A DNA stretch of 40,058 nucleotides from SVEL01 sp045126475 (lineage in GTDB: Bacteria; Bacillota; Clostridia; Lachnospirales; Lachnospiraceae), in assembly GCA_045126475.1 (NCBI GenBank), contig JBGVOL010000003.1, positions 1 to 40,058 on the forward strand. The letters are read 5' to 3'. The position numbers were made by a program, and so were the translations under genes. This document shows, piece by piece, positions 24,130-31,794 of this stretch (positions within the stretch are counted from its first letter, which is position 1; the number at the start of each line of letters is the position of its first letter). The notes beneath the pieces are model-generated. The model ran no database searches, had not been told where the DNA came from, and saw only the letters and a program-made list of their open reading frames with translations.

Positions 24130-24140
24130 GTGGTTTTGAA
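24112..24140. repeat. Perfect inverted repeat, candidate operator
   Basis: TTCAAAACCA and TGGTTTTGAA form a 10-bp perfect dyad with a 9-base centre. It covers the DUF1836 promoter spacer and -35 box and ends 6 bases before the PspA -35 box. No T-run follows, so it is not a terminator. A shared TAGTGACAA also occurs at 24087 and 24144. Confidence 0.65.
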
Positions 24141-24145
24141 ACTTA

Positions 24146-24174
24146 GTGACAATAAAATAGATTTGTAGTATAAT
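24146..24174 (+). promoter_or_regulatory. Promoter of the pspA operon
   Basis: GTGACA at 24146-24151, 17 bases, TATAAT at 24169-24174. Transcription would start near 24,181, 37 bases before the gene. No sigma-54-type GG/GC elements are seen. Confidence 0.65.
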
Positions 24175-24217
24175 TGACTTGTGTTTTAAAAACTATATTT
24201 AGACGGAGGATTTTAAA

Positions 24218-24901
24218 ATGGGAATTATTTCAAGATTTAAGGACATTATGTCAGCAAACATTAACGCACTCTTAGATAAGTGTGAGGATCCGGAGAAGAT
24301 GATTGACCAGTATCTTAGAAATCTGGAGAGCGATCTTGGTAATGTAAAGGCTGAGACAGCATCAATCATGGCAGAAGAGAAGAGAGCAAAGAGAGAACTC
24401 GATGAGTGCAATGCTGAGATAGAGAAGTTCCAGAATTATGCAGTTAAGGCAATTGAGGCAGGCAATGACAATGATGCACGTCAGTTCCTTGAGAAGAAGA
24501 ATCAGTTAGTACAGAAGCAGACAGCTTTGCAGCAGGCATATGACCTTGCAAGTGCAAATGCAACAAAGATGCGTCAGATGCATGATAAGCTTGTTTCTGA
24601 TATCAATTCTCTCAATGCAAAGAGAGATGCAATCAAGGCAAAGGTGGCTGTGGCAAAGGCACAGGAGAGAATCAACAAGGTTGGTTCTTCTGTTGCAGGT
24701 GTTGAAAACAATATGTCAGCATTTGCAAGAATGGAGGCAAAGGCTGATAAGATGCTTGACGAGGCTAACGCAATGGCTGAGCTTAACATGGATACAGCAT
24801 CATCTGATATTAATAATCTTGCTGCAAAGTATGAGACAACAACTACAAACACAGCAGTAGATGATGAACTTGCTGCATTAAAGGCACAGCTTGGTAAATA
24901 A
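24218..24901 (+). CDS. pspA: PspA/IM30 family membrane-stress protein
   Basis: 227 residues, the usual size. The N-terminus MGIISRFKDIMSANINALLDKCEDPEKMIDQYLRNLE is the conserved amphipathic helix plus start of the long coiled coil; the rest is almost entirely helical with Ala, Lys, Glu and Gln heptads. PspA forms an ESCRT-III-like oligomer on the inner face of damaged membranes and limits proton leakage. It is 10 bases upstream of an SPFH/zinc-ribbon gene, as in the ydjFGHI operon of Bacillus where the homolog is recruited by partner proteins. GGAGG at 24205-24209 precedes the ATG. Symbol given by family resemblance. Confidence 0.94.
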   Translation: MGIISRFKDIMSANINALLDKCEDPEKMIDQYLRNLESDLGNVKAETASIMAEEKRAKRELDECNAEIEKFQNYAVKAIEAGNDNDARQFLEKKNQLVQKQTALQQAYDLASANATKMRQMHDKLVSDINSLNAKRDAIKAKVAVAKAQERINKVGSSVAGVENNMSAFARMEAKADKMLDEANAMAELNMDTASSDINNLAAKYETTTTNTAVDDELAALKAQLGK

Positions 24902-24911
24902 GGAGTAGAAA

Positions 24912-25904
24912 ATGGGTTTATTCAGTTCGCAGTTTTCAAACGTAGTTGAATGGCAGGAAACCAGAGATGATGTGATGTTCTGGAAGTGGAAAAATGATGA
25001 GATAAAAAAGGGAAGCCGTCTTATCATTCGTCCAGGTCAGGATGCCATATTTATGTATAACGGTAAAGTGGAAGGTGTCTTTGAGGATGAGGGAAGCTTC
25101 GACATTGAGTCGCAGATTATTCCGTTCCTTTCAACATTGAAGGGCTTTAAGTTTGGATTCAATTCAGGTATCCGTGCGGAAGTATTATTTATAAATACAA
25201 AAGAGTTTGCCGTAAAGTGGGGTACAAAGAATGCGATTAACCTTCCCGCACCAAATCTTCCGGGCGGCATGCCTGTAAGAGCCTTTGGAAACTTTACATG
25301 TAAGATATCAGACAGAGATGCGCTTATTGATAAGGTAGCCGGAATAAAGCAGATGTTTACCGTTGAGGATGTTAAGGAAAGAGTTATGGCAGTTCTTGAC
25401 CAGCTTCTTATGAAGTGGATTTCAAAAGAGGGCAAGGACATGTTCAACCTTCAGGCAAATGCTTATGATATTTCAAAGGGCATCAGAGAAGACCTTGACA
25501 TGGAAATATACAAGATAGGTATTTCAATTACCGGTTTTAATATCCAGAGCTTCTCATATCCGCCTGAGATTGAGGCAATGCAGAAGAAAGCTGCTTCGCA
25601 GCAGATGGTTGGCGATATGAACCGCTATCAGCAGATGGCAGTACTTGATGCCATGGGAAAGCCGGGTAACACGGCAGGAAGCAATATGGCTACACAGATG
25701 GCAGGCATGCAGATGGGAATGATGATGGGTCAGCAGATGGTAAACCAGATGCAGGGAGCAATGAATATGAACCAGAATCAGATGAATCAGGCAGCAGCGC
25801 AGCCACAGCAGACAGCAGGTACGGCACCGAAGTTTTGTCCAAACTGCGGAACACCTACAAATGGTGCGAATTTCTGTAGTAATTGTGGCAACAAGCTTGT
25901 GTAG
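24912..25904 (+). CDS. YdjI-like SPFH-domain protein with C-terminal zinc ribbon
   Basis: 330 residues. The first 220 or so form an SPFH-like domain of the YdjI/virion-core-protein type (NVVEWQETRDDVMFWKW, LIIRPGQDAIFMYNGKV, SYPPEIEAMQKKAA). A flexible Met/Gln/Asn-rich linker (about 245-300) leads to a double zinc ribbon: CPNCG then CSNCG, four cysteines. No membrane helix is present. In Bacillus the homolog helps position PspA at the membrane. Here gene order PspA-SPFH is compact, without ydjG or ydjH between, so one protein may combine these roles. GGAGTAG ribosome site, 10 bases after pspA. Confidence 0.9.
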   Translation: MGLFSSQFSNVVEWQETRDDVMFWKWKNDEIKKGSRLIIRPGQDAIFMYNGKVEGVFEDEGSFDIESQIIPFLSTLKGFKFGFNSGIRAEVLFINTKEFAVKWGTKNAINLPAPNLPGGMPVRAFGNFTCKISDRDALIDKVAGIKQMFTVEDVKERVMAVLDQLLMKWISKEGKDMFNLQANAYDISKGIREDLDMEIYKIGISITGFNIQSFSYPPEIEAMQKKAASQQMVGDMNRYQQMAVLDAMGKPGNTAGSNMATQMAGMQMGMMMGQQMVNQMQGAMNMNQNQMNQAAAQPQQTAGTAPKFCPNCGTPTNGANFCSNCGNKLV

Positions 25905-25939
25905 ACTTAACATTACATATGGTTTAAATGAGATGATTT

Positions 25940-25964
25940 GTGGCAGCGGGATTCCCGCTGTCAC
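25940..25964 (+). terminator. GC-rich hairpin after the pspA operon, possible terminator
   Basis: GTGGCAGCGGG pairs with CCCGCTGTCAC (11 bp, one G-U) around an ATT loop. The following TTTCTATC is a poor T-run, so it may be a weak terminator or a leader structure of the pcrA mRNA. Confidence 0.5.
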
Positions 25965-26003
25965 TTTCTATCAAAACATCAAAACAGACACACAGGAGTA
26001 TAT

Positions 26004-28304
26004 ATGGCTAATTTAGAACTATTAAATGACATGCAGAGAAGGGCTGTTTTAAAAACGGAAGGACCTGTACTCATTCTGGCGGGTGCCGGTTCGGGAAAAA
26101 CAAGAGTGATTACGAACAGAATAGCATATCTCATAGAGGAGTGCGGAGTGAATCCATGGAATATTATGGCCATCACTTTCACAAATAAGGCAGCAGGAGA
26201 GATGAGGGAGAGAGTTGACGATATGGTCGGCTTTGGCTCAGAGAGTATATGGGTGAGTACATTCCATTCATCATGCGTTAAGATACTGAGGCGGTATATT
26301 GACAGAATCGGCTATGAGAACAGCTTTACAATATATGATACAGACGATCAGAAATCCGTAATGAAGGATATATGCAAAAAACTTCAGATAGACACAAAGA
26401 ATCTTAAAGAGAAGACTATCCTTGGCTACATTTCATCGGCAAAAAATGAAATGATATCACCTGAGAGATATGCTAAAGAGAATGCAGGTGATTATCATAT
26501 GTCAAGAGTGGCAGAGGCATATAAGGAGTATCAGCAGACACTTAAGAAGAATAATGCACTTGATTTTGATGACCTGCTGGTGCTGGCGGTAGAACTTTTC
26601 AGACAGTGTCCTGATGTGCTTGAACATTATCAGGAGAGATTTAAGTATATAATGGTGGATGAGTATCAGGATACCAATACGGTACAGTTTGAGTTTGTGA
26701 GCCTTCTGGCTGATAAATATAAAAATCTGTGCGTCGTGGGAGACGATGACCAGTCAATTTATAAGTTCAGAGGTGCAAATATTCAGAATATACTTAATTT
26801 TGAAAAAGTTTTTCCTGAAACAACGGTTATAAAGCTTGAACAGAATTACCGCTCTACGGGCAATATCCTTGATGCGGCAAATGAGGTCATAAGGAATAAC
26901 TTCGGAAGAAAGGCAAAGAAGCTGTGGACAGAGAAAGATGAAGGCGAGCTTATTACGCTGAAAACATTTGATAATGGCTTTGAGGAGGCTGAATTTATAG
27001 CAAGGGACATAAAGAACGGTGTAGAGTCGGGAAGTGTTGCGTACAATGACTGTGCCTGCCTTTACAGAACAAATGCCCAGTCCCGCCTTATAGAAGAAAA
27101 ACTTATACAGAATAATATACCTTATAAGCTTATAGGCGGAGTAAATTTCTATCAGAGAAAAGAAGTAAAGGATATGCTGGCATATCTTAAAACCATAGAT
27201 AACGGCAGGGATGATGTGGCGGTAAAACGTATAATAAATGTTCCAAAGAGAGGGATAGGTGCAACAAGCCTTTCGAGAGTTGAGGATTATGCTGCGGCCC
27301 ATGGTTTAAGCTTTTTTGAAGCACTTATGGATTGTGAGAGGATACCGGGACTTGGAAAAGCAGTAGGAAAGATAAATGAGTTTGTAAACTTTATCCGTGT
27401 TCAGAGAAGTAAGCTGGGATACAACAGCCTGAAGGAAATTCTTGAAAGTATCATGGATGGAACAGGGTATATAGAAGAACTTAAAACAGAAAATACAGAG
27501 GAATCCCTTGCGAGGGTGGAAAATGTCGAGGAACTTTTATCAAAGCTTGTAACTTATGAACAGTCAACGGATGAACCGACTCTGGCAGGATTTTTGGAGG
27601 AGGTTGCACTTATTGCCGATATCGACAGTCTTGAGAACAGCAGTGATTATGTGGTGCTCATGACAATTCACAGTGCCAAAGGCCTTGAGTTTCCGAGGGT
27701 ATATTTAAGCGGCATGGAGGACGGAGTGTTTCCAAGCTACATGTGCATAAATTCTGATGATCCTACGGACATAGAGGAGGAGCGACGCCTGTGTTATGTT
27801 GCCATAACAAGAGCCATGAAAAAGCTTACCATGACATGCGCAAGGGCAAGAATGGTAAGAGGTGAAACACAGTATAATAAGATGTCGCGGTTTGTAAAGG
27901 AAATACCGTCTCACCTTATAGATAAAGGACAGACAACCGGAAAAAGCAATGTGGGAGCAGGAAGCTTTGGCGGCTTTGGCGGAATGTCTTCAGGAGGATA
28001 TTCTTCAGGAAAAGGCATGTCTGCAGCTGATTTATTCAAATCAAGCGCTTTTGACAAGCCAAAGAGCAACTTTATTGGTACTTCGAAACCTGCTCCGTCA
28101 AGCGTGCTTGTCAAAGGAAATCAGATAACAAAAGCCGGAAGTCTTGATTATGGTCCGGGAGACAGGGTTAAGCATATTAAATTTGGTGTGGGAACAGTGG
28201 TATCGGTTGAAGATTCAGGCAGAGACTATGAGGTTTTAGTGAACTTTGATACGGCGGGTCCTAAAAAAATGTTTGCATCCTTTGCAAAATTAAAAAAAAT
28301 ATAG
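26004..28304 (+). CDS. pcrA: ATP-dependent DNA helicase PcrA/UvrD
   Basis: 766 residues from ATG 26004, with AGGAG 8 bases upstream; the longer open frame to 25938 runs through the hairpin and is not coding. Superfamily 1A motifs: LNDMQRRAV with Q-motif, Walker A GAGSGKT (27-33), AITFTNKAA, Walker B FKYIMVDEYQDTN, GDDDQSIYKFRGA, QNYRS and the late MTIHSAKGLEFPRVY and CYVAITRA. A Gly/Ser-rich linker near 650 precedes a Tudor-like end (GDRVKHIKFGVGTVVSVE) that binds RNA polymerase in homologs. It unwinds DNA 3'-5' in repair and at replication-transcription conflicts. Confidence 0.96.
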   Translation: MANLELLNDMQRRAVLKTEGPVLILAGAGSGKTRVITNRIAYLIEECGVNPWNIMAITFTNKAAGEMRERVDDMVGFGSESIWVSTFHSSCVKILRRYIDRIGYENSFTIYDTDDQKSVMKDICKKLQIDTKNLKEKTILGYISSAKNEMISPERYAKENAGDYHMSRVAEAYKEYQQTLKKNNALDFDDLLVLAVELFRQCPDVLEHYQERFKYIMVDEYQDTNTVQFEFVSLLADKYKNLCVVGDDDQSIYKFRGANIQNILNFEKVFPETTVIKLEQNYRSTGNILDAANEVIRNNFGRKAKKLWTEKDEGELITLKTFDNGFEEAEFIARDIKNGVESGSVAYNDCACLYRTNAQSRLIEEKLIQNNIPYKLIGGVNFYQRKEVKDMLAYLKTIDNGRDDVAVKRIINVPKRGIGATSLSRVEDYAAAHGLSFFEALMDCERIPGLGKAVGKINEFVNFIRVQRSKLGYNSLKEILESIMDGTGYIEELKTENTEESLARVENVEELLSKLVTYEQSTDEPTLAGFLEEVALIADIDSLENSSDYVVLMTIHSAKGLEFPRVYLSGMEDGVFPSYMCINSDDPTDIEEERRLCYVAITRAMKKLTMTCARARMVRGETQYNKMSRFVKEIPSHLIDKGQTTGKSNVGAGSFGGFGGMSSGGYSSGKGMSAADLFKSSAFDKPKSNFIGTSKPAPSSVLVKGNQITKAGSLDYGPGDRVKHIKFGVGTVVSVEDSGRDYEVLVNFDTAGPKKMFASFAKLKKI

Positions 28305-28371
28305 TAAAATTGTTATAAATTTGGTATTATAAATATATGTATGAAAACGTTATTTCAAGGAGGGTTAAATT

Positions 28372-28614
28372 ATGCATAAGATGGAAGAATTACTTGCAGC
28401 TACAAAACTTGGTGCAATGCTGAAAAAAGAGGAAGAAGAGAAGAAAAAGAGCAAGGTATGCTGGATAGTAGGAAGTATTTTAGCAGTTCTTGCCGTAGCA
28501 GGCATTGCATACGCACTCTATAAGTATTTCACACCAAAATATTGTGATGAGTTTGATGATGACTTTGAAGATGATGATTTCGATGATGATTTCTTCGAGG
28601 ATACAGAGGAGTAA
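28372..28614 (+). CDS. Small single-pass membrane protein with acidic tail
   Basis: 80 residues; family not firmly recognised (resembles short DUF4366-like proteins of Lachnospiraceae). A charged helix (about 15-27, KKEEEEKKKSK) leads into one membrane segment (30-48, CWIVGSILAVLAVAGIAYALY), followed by a tail made almost only of Asp, Glu and Phe. The basic-before, acidic-after pattern suggests the tail is outside or bound to cations, but topology is uncertain. AAGGAGGG at 28357-28364 is a strong ribosome site, and a terminator follows, so it is a real, monocistronic gene. No clear promoter boxes could be chosen in the 67-base gap. Confidence 0.82.
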   Translation: MHKMEELLAATKLGAMLKKEEEEKKKSKVCWIVGSILAVLAVAGIAYALYKYFTPKYCDEFDDDFEDDDFDDDFFEDTEE

Positions 28615-28633
28615 AAACTGTAACTGATTAATG

Positions 28634-28682
28634 AAAAGCACTTATACTGCGAATTTATATGATTTTGGGTGTAAGTGCTTTT
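28634..28682 (+). terminator. Intrinsic terminator after the small membrane protein
   Basis: AAAAGCACTTATAC pairs with GTGTAAGTGCTTTT (14 bp, one G-U) around a 21-base loop, ending in TTTT followed by AAATTTATT. Confidence 0.75.
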
Positions 28683-28704
28683 AAATTTATTAGGGAGATA
28701 ACGG

Positions 28705-29907
28705 ATGAGAAGAAAAGCATTAATGTTTGCGATGGTGGTTGTGATATCGCTGTCTGCCGGATGCAGTTCAAAAAAAATGCCGGAAGTACAGCAGGATACA
28801 AAGCCTGAAGAAACCGAAACAACCAAAAATGAAGTTGTCGGGGATGATGCAGAGAAACAGCAGGACGGAAAAAATACTGAAAAAGATACGACGGACGAAA
28901 CAGAGACAGACGACAGCACAGAAACAACAGAACAGCATACTACTACGGAAAAACAGACTACAACAGAGAAACAGACAACAACAGAGAAACAGACAACTAC
29001 ACAGAAGCAGACAACAACAGAACAGCAGACAACAACAGAACAGCAGACCACAACGGCTGCGAATAACACATCACAGAGCGGCGGACCTGTTACACTTGAT
29101 ATAAAGGTCTCATCAAAGGCAGACAGTGCGGCTGCAAATATAGCAGCATCCATAACGAACGGGTCTATGAGTGAGTTTGATAGAGTAAAAGCAATCCATG
29201 ATTATCTGGTAAGAGTGGTAAATTATGATTATGCCGGTCTTCAGAACGGAACACTGAAAGATGTGGAATATAGTGCTGAGGGAGCATTATGTAATAATCT
29301 TGCAGTATGCCAGGGGTATGCGGAGGCGTTTGAACTTCTATGTGCAAAAGCAGGAATACAGGCGTATATGGTGTATGGTGATGCAGGTAATGCTGCTGAC
29401 GGATGGCAGTCACACGCGTGGAATGTTGTGAGGATAGATGGACAGTGGTATCAGATTGACTGTACATGGGACGACCCACTTGTAAATGGCAATGTTGTAA
29501 CGGATGGCAGCAATATTACATATGTGTATTTTTTACTTACAGACAGTGAGATGTATAGCGACCATAAAGTCAACACACAGTACAGTCCGAATGTACAGAA
29601 ATGCACATCTACATTGTTTAGCGGATATGCACAGCGTCTGTCGGTTCAGACAGCTATAGGCAACAATGGTATAGTAGTATCTTCGTCAGATGAATTTAGG
29701 GAAAAAATTAAGAGTCTTATTGCATCAGGAGTGTATACCATAGATATAGCAGTACCGGAAACGGCAGGATTAGATGCGTCGATGATAAGCGGTGCAGTAT
29801 ACGACGGACTTGTTGCGGCAAGGGTAAGTGCCTCATATTCTATATCAACATCATACAGTACAGTATGTGGGTATGTTGTATACAATATAACGGTCACCAT
29901 GCAATAA
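28705..29907 (+). CDS. Transglutaminase-like lipoprotein with TTTEKQ hexad linker
   Basis: 400 residues. A signal peptide ends in SAGC with lipidation Cys20. Residues 25-120 are a low-complexity Thr/Glu/Gln linker. The transglutaminase-like core (about 150-275) has Cys202 (AVCQGYA), His237 (SHAWN) and Asp252 (DCTWDDP), in the order of the papain-like triad of these domains, which act as proteases, amidases or crosslinkers. The last 110 residues are beta-rich and unassigned. It would be anchored outside the membrane with the core reaching through the wall. GGGAG about 8 bases upstream sets the start. The substrate is unknown; similar proteins are common in Lachnospiraceae. Confidence 0.9.
   Translation: MRRKALMFAMVVVISLSAGCSSKKMPEVQQDTKPEETETTKNEVVGDDAEKQQDGKNTEKDTTDETETDDSTETTEQHTTTEKQTTTEKQTTTEKQTTTQKQTTTEQQTTTEQQTTTAANNTSQSGGPVTLDIKVSSKADSAAANIAASITNGSMSEFDRVKAIHDYLVRVVNYDYAGLQNGTLKDVEYSAEGALCNNLAVCQGYAEAFELLCAKAGIQAYMVYGDAGNAADGWQSHAWNVVRIDGQWYQIDCTWDDPLVNGNVVTDGSNITYVYFLLTDSEMYSDHKVNTQYSPNVQKCTSTLFSGYAQRLSVQTAIGNNGIVVSSSDEFREKIKSLIASGVYTIDIAVPETAGLDASMISGAVYDGLVAARVSASYSISTSYSTVCGYVVYNITVTMQ
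28939..29055 (+). repeat. In-frame TTTEKQ/TTTEQQ hexad repeat
   Basis: Six 18-base units encode three TTTEKQ, one TTTQKQ and two TTTEQQ, then TTT (residues 79-117 of the lipoprotein). Units differ in third codon positions, so this is an old or selected array, though length change by slippage remains possible. It gives a flexible, possibly glycosylated spacer. Confidence 0.85.
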
Positions 29908-29943
29908 CACAAAAGTAATTTAATTTAGGAAGGAATAGGAAAA

Positions 29944-30345
29944 ATGGGAAATAAACCGGGAAAAGAATTTGCATTACTTATATTGGGACTTGGAATGCTT
30001 GGAAGCGGACTTGTATTATTTTTTACAAGAGCACAAGTTAGTACCACATCGTATATATACTGGGGAGCATTCGGTAATATGGGATTTAACGGAATGTTGT
30101 TTATTCCGTTTATTCTTGCTGTGATACTGTGGGTAATATTTCCAAAGAGTATATGGCCAAAGATACTTACCGGAGTCAGCGTGGTATCAATTATTCTTGC
30201 CATAATATCTATGTTAAGATTCCATTTTAGCAGCAGTGTGTTTGAGTTATTTATGTACATAATACTTATATTTGTCGGCGGAGCACTGGCATTTAAAGTA
30301 TTAGTCATAGACGATCCAAAACGCGGAAAAAAGGACGATAAGTAG
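29944..30345 (+). CDS. Small membrane protein of unknown function
   Basis: 133 residues with about four membrane segments: 12-28, a longer region near 40-60 (IYWGAFGNMGFNGMLFIPFILAV), 76-92 and 98-117. A basic end (KRGKKDDK) marks the cytoplasmic side. No family recognised. AAGGAA at about 29929-29934 is 9 bases before the ATG. It starts 36 bases after the lipoprotein stop and ends 10 bases before the RlmD-like gene, so it probably shares a transcript with one or both. Confidence 0.7.
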   Translation: MGNKPGKEFALLILGLGMLGSGLVLFFTRAQVSTTSYIYWGAFGNMGFNGMLFIPFILAVILWVIFPKSIWPKILTGVSVVSIILAIISMLRFHFSSSVFELFMYIILIFVGGALAFKVLVIDDPKRGKKDDK

Positions 30346-30355
30346 GAGAACAGAC

Positions 30356-31762
30356 GTGAAAAAAGGTCAGGAATATGTGGGAGTTATTGAAAAGACAGAA
30401 TTTCCCAATAAAGGTTTAATAAGTTATACGGAGGAAGACGGACGAATCACAAAGGTTGTTGTAAAGGGAGCCGTTGCAGGTCAGAAGGTAAGATTTGTCT
30501 TAAGTAAAAAAAGAAGCGGGAAATGTGAAGGACGGATAATTGAGGTTATGGAAAAATCACCTTTGCAGAACAGGATACCGCCATGTGACCATTTTGAACA
30601 GTGCGGAGGATGTACCTATCAGGATATAGATTATGATACACAGCTGAAAATTAAGGGAGAGATGGTAAAGAACATACTTGATGGTGTGTGCAGTGATTAT
30701 GAGTTTGAGGGCATATTGGGAAGCCCAATGGAATGGGCATACAGAAATAAGATGGAATTCTCTTTCGGTGATGAATACAAAGAGGGACCATTAGCATTAG
30801 GAATGCATAAAAAAGGAAGCTTCCACGATATTGTAACCATAAATGACTGCCATATAGTAAATGAGGATTACAATTCTGTATTGAGAGTTGTACTTAAATA
30901 TTTTGAGGATAAGCAGATACCGTTTTATCATAAGATGAGGCACACGGGATATCTGCGACATCTGCTTATCAGACGGGGAATAAAGACAGGTGAGATATTA
31001 ATTGATCTTGTAACATCTTCTGACTGGGAAGGTTGCCCGGAGTCTGGGAAAAAAGTGGAAGAGCAGATGCTTATTGAACTTAAGAATGAACTTTTGTCAC
31101 TTCAGTTACATGGAGAGATAGTGGGAATACTTCATACAGTCAATGATTCACTGTCAGATGTGGTTCAGTCAGACAGAACTGACATAATCTATGGCAGGGA
31201 TTATATAATAGAGAAAATATTGGGACTCAGTTTTAAGATTTCCGTATTTTCATTTTTTCAGACAAACTCCCTTGGAGCGGAGGTTCTCTATGAAAAAGCA
31301 AGGAGTTATGTCGGTGAGACTAAGGACAAAACCGTTTTTGATTTATACAGCGGAACAGGAACCATTGCCCAAATGCTTGCCAAGGTTGCCAAGAAAGTTA
31401 TTGGTGTGGAAATTGTGGAAGAAGCTGTAGAAGCAGCTAAAATCAATGCGGAATTAAACGGCCTTTCCAATTGCGAGTTTATAGCAGGTGATGTGTTGAA
31501 GGTTATTGATGATGTGGAAGAAAAGCCTGACCTTATAGTACTTGACCCACCGCGGGACGGCATACATCCAAAAGCACTGGAAAAGATTATTGCATATGGT
31601 GTAGACAGAATAGTATACATTTCATGCAAACCTACAAGTCTTGCAAGGGATTTGGAGATATTGCAGGCAAGAGGGTACAGGCTTGTAAAGGCATGTGCAG
31701 TTGACCTTTTTCCGCAAACTTACCATTGTGAAACCGTTTGTTTACTCTCTAAGAACTGTTAA
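30356..31762 (+). CDS. 23S rRNA (uracil-C5)-methyltransferase, RlmD/RumA family
   Basis: 468 residues, usual length. An N-terminal TRAM-like OB domain (about 1-65) is followed by Fe-S ligands (CDHFEQCGGC) and the SAM-binding core: FDLYSGTGTIAQML, IVEEAVEAAKINAELNG, LIVLDPPRDG and ISCKPTSLARDL with the catalytic Cys. It adds a methyl group at C5 of a uridine in rRNA (RlmD type) or tRNA/other RNA. Start is GTG 30356, with TAGGAGA 6 bases upstream. It belongs to a plus-strand series with the preceding small membrane protein. A paralog lies at 38,606, so the two probably modify different positions. Confidence 0.93.
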   Translation: MKKGQEYVGVIEKTEFPNKGLISYTEEDGRITKVVVKGAVAGQKVRFVLSKKRSGKCEGRIIEVMEKSPLQNRIPPCDHFEQCGGCTYQDIDYDTQLKIKGEMVKNILDGVCSDYEFEGILGSPMEWAYRNKMEFSFGDEYKEGPLALGMHKKGSFHDIVTINDCHIVNEDYNSVLRVVLKYFEDKQIPFYHKMRHTGYLRHLLIRRGIKTGEILIDLVTSSDWEGCPESGKKVEEQMLIELKNELLSLQLHGEIVGILHTVNDSLSDVVQSDRTDIIYGRDYIIEKILGLSFKISVFSFFQTNSLGAEVLYEKARSYVGETKDKTVFDLYSGTGTIAQMLAKVAKKVIGVEIVEEAVEAAKINAELNGLSNCEFIAGDVLKVIDDVEEKPDLIVLDPPRDGIHPKALEKIIAYGVDRIVYISCKPTSLARDLEILQARGYRLVKACAVDLFPQTYHCETVCLLSKNC

Positions 31763-31794
31763 TATAAGTAGTGTGTAGTTTTGGAGGAATATCA

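Noticed and set aside
26754..27302. 182-codon minus-strand frame inside pcrA
   Set aside because: No ribosome site or recognisable domain; it is the reverse of well-conserved helicase motifs.
28939..29055. 18-base repeat array considered as CRISPR or other spaced repeat
   Set aside because: The units are in frame, directly adjacent and code for a Thr-rich linker; there are no spacers.
28518..29153. Long minus-strand frame rich in Val, Ser and Cys
   Set aside because: It is the antisense of the Thr-rich repeat linker of the lipoprotein; composition arises from the repeat and it crosses a terminator.
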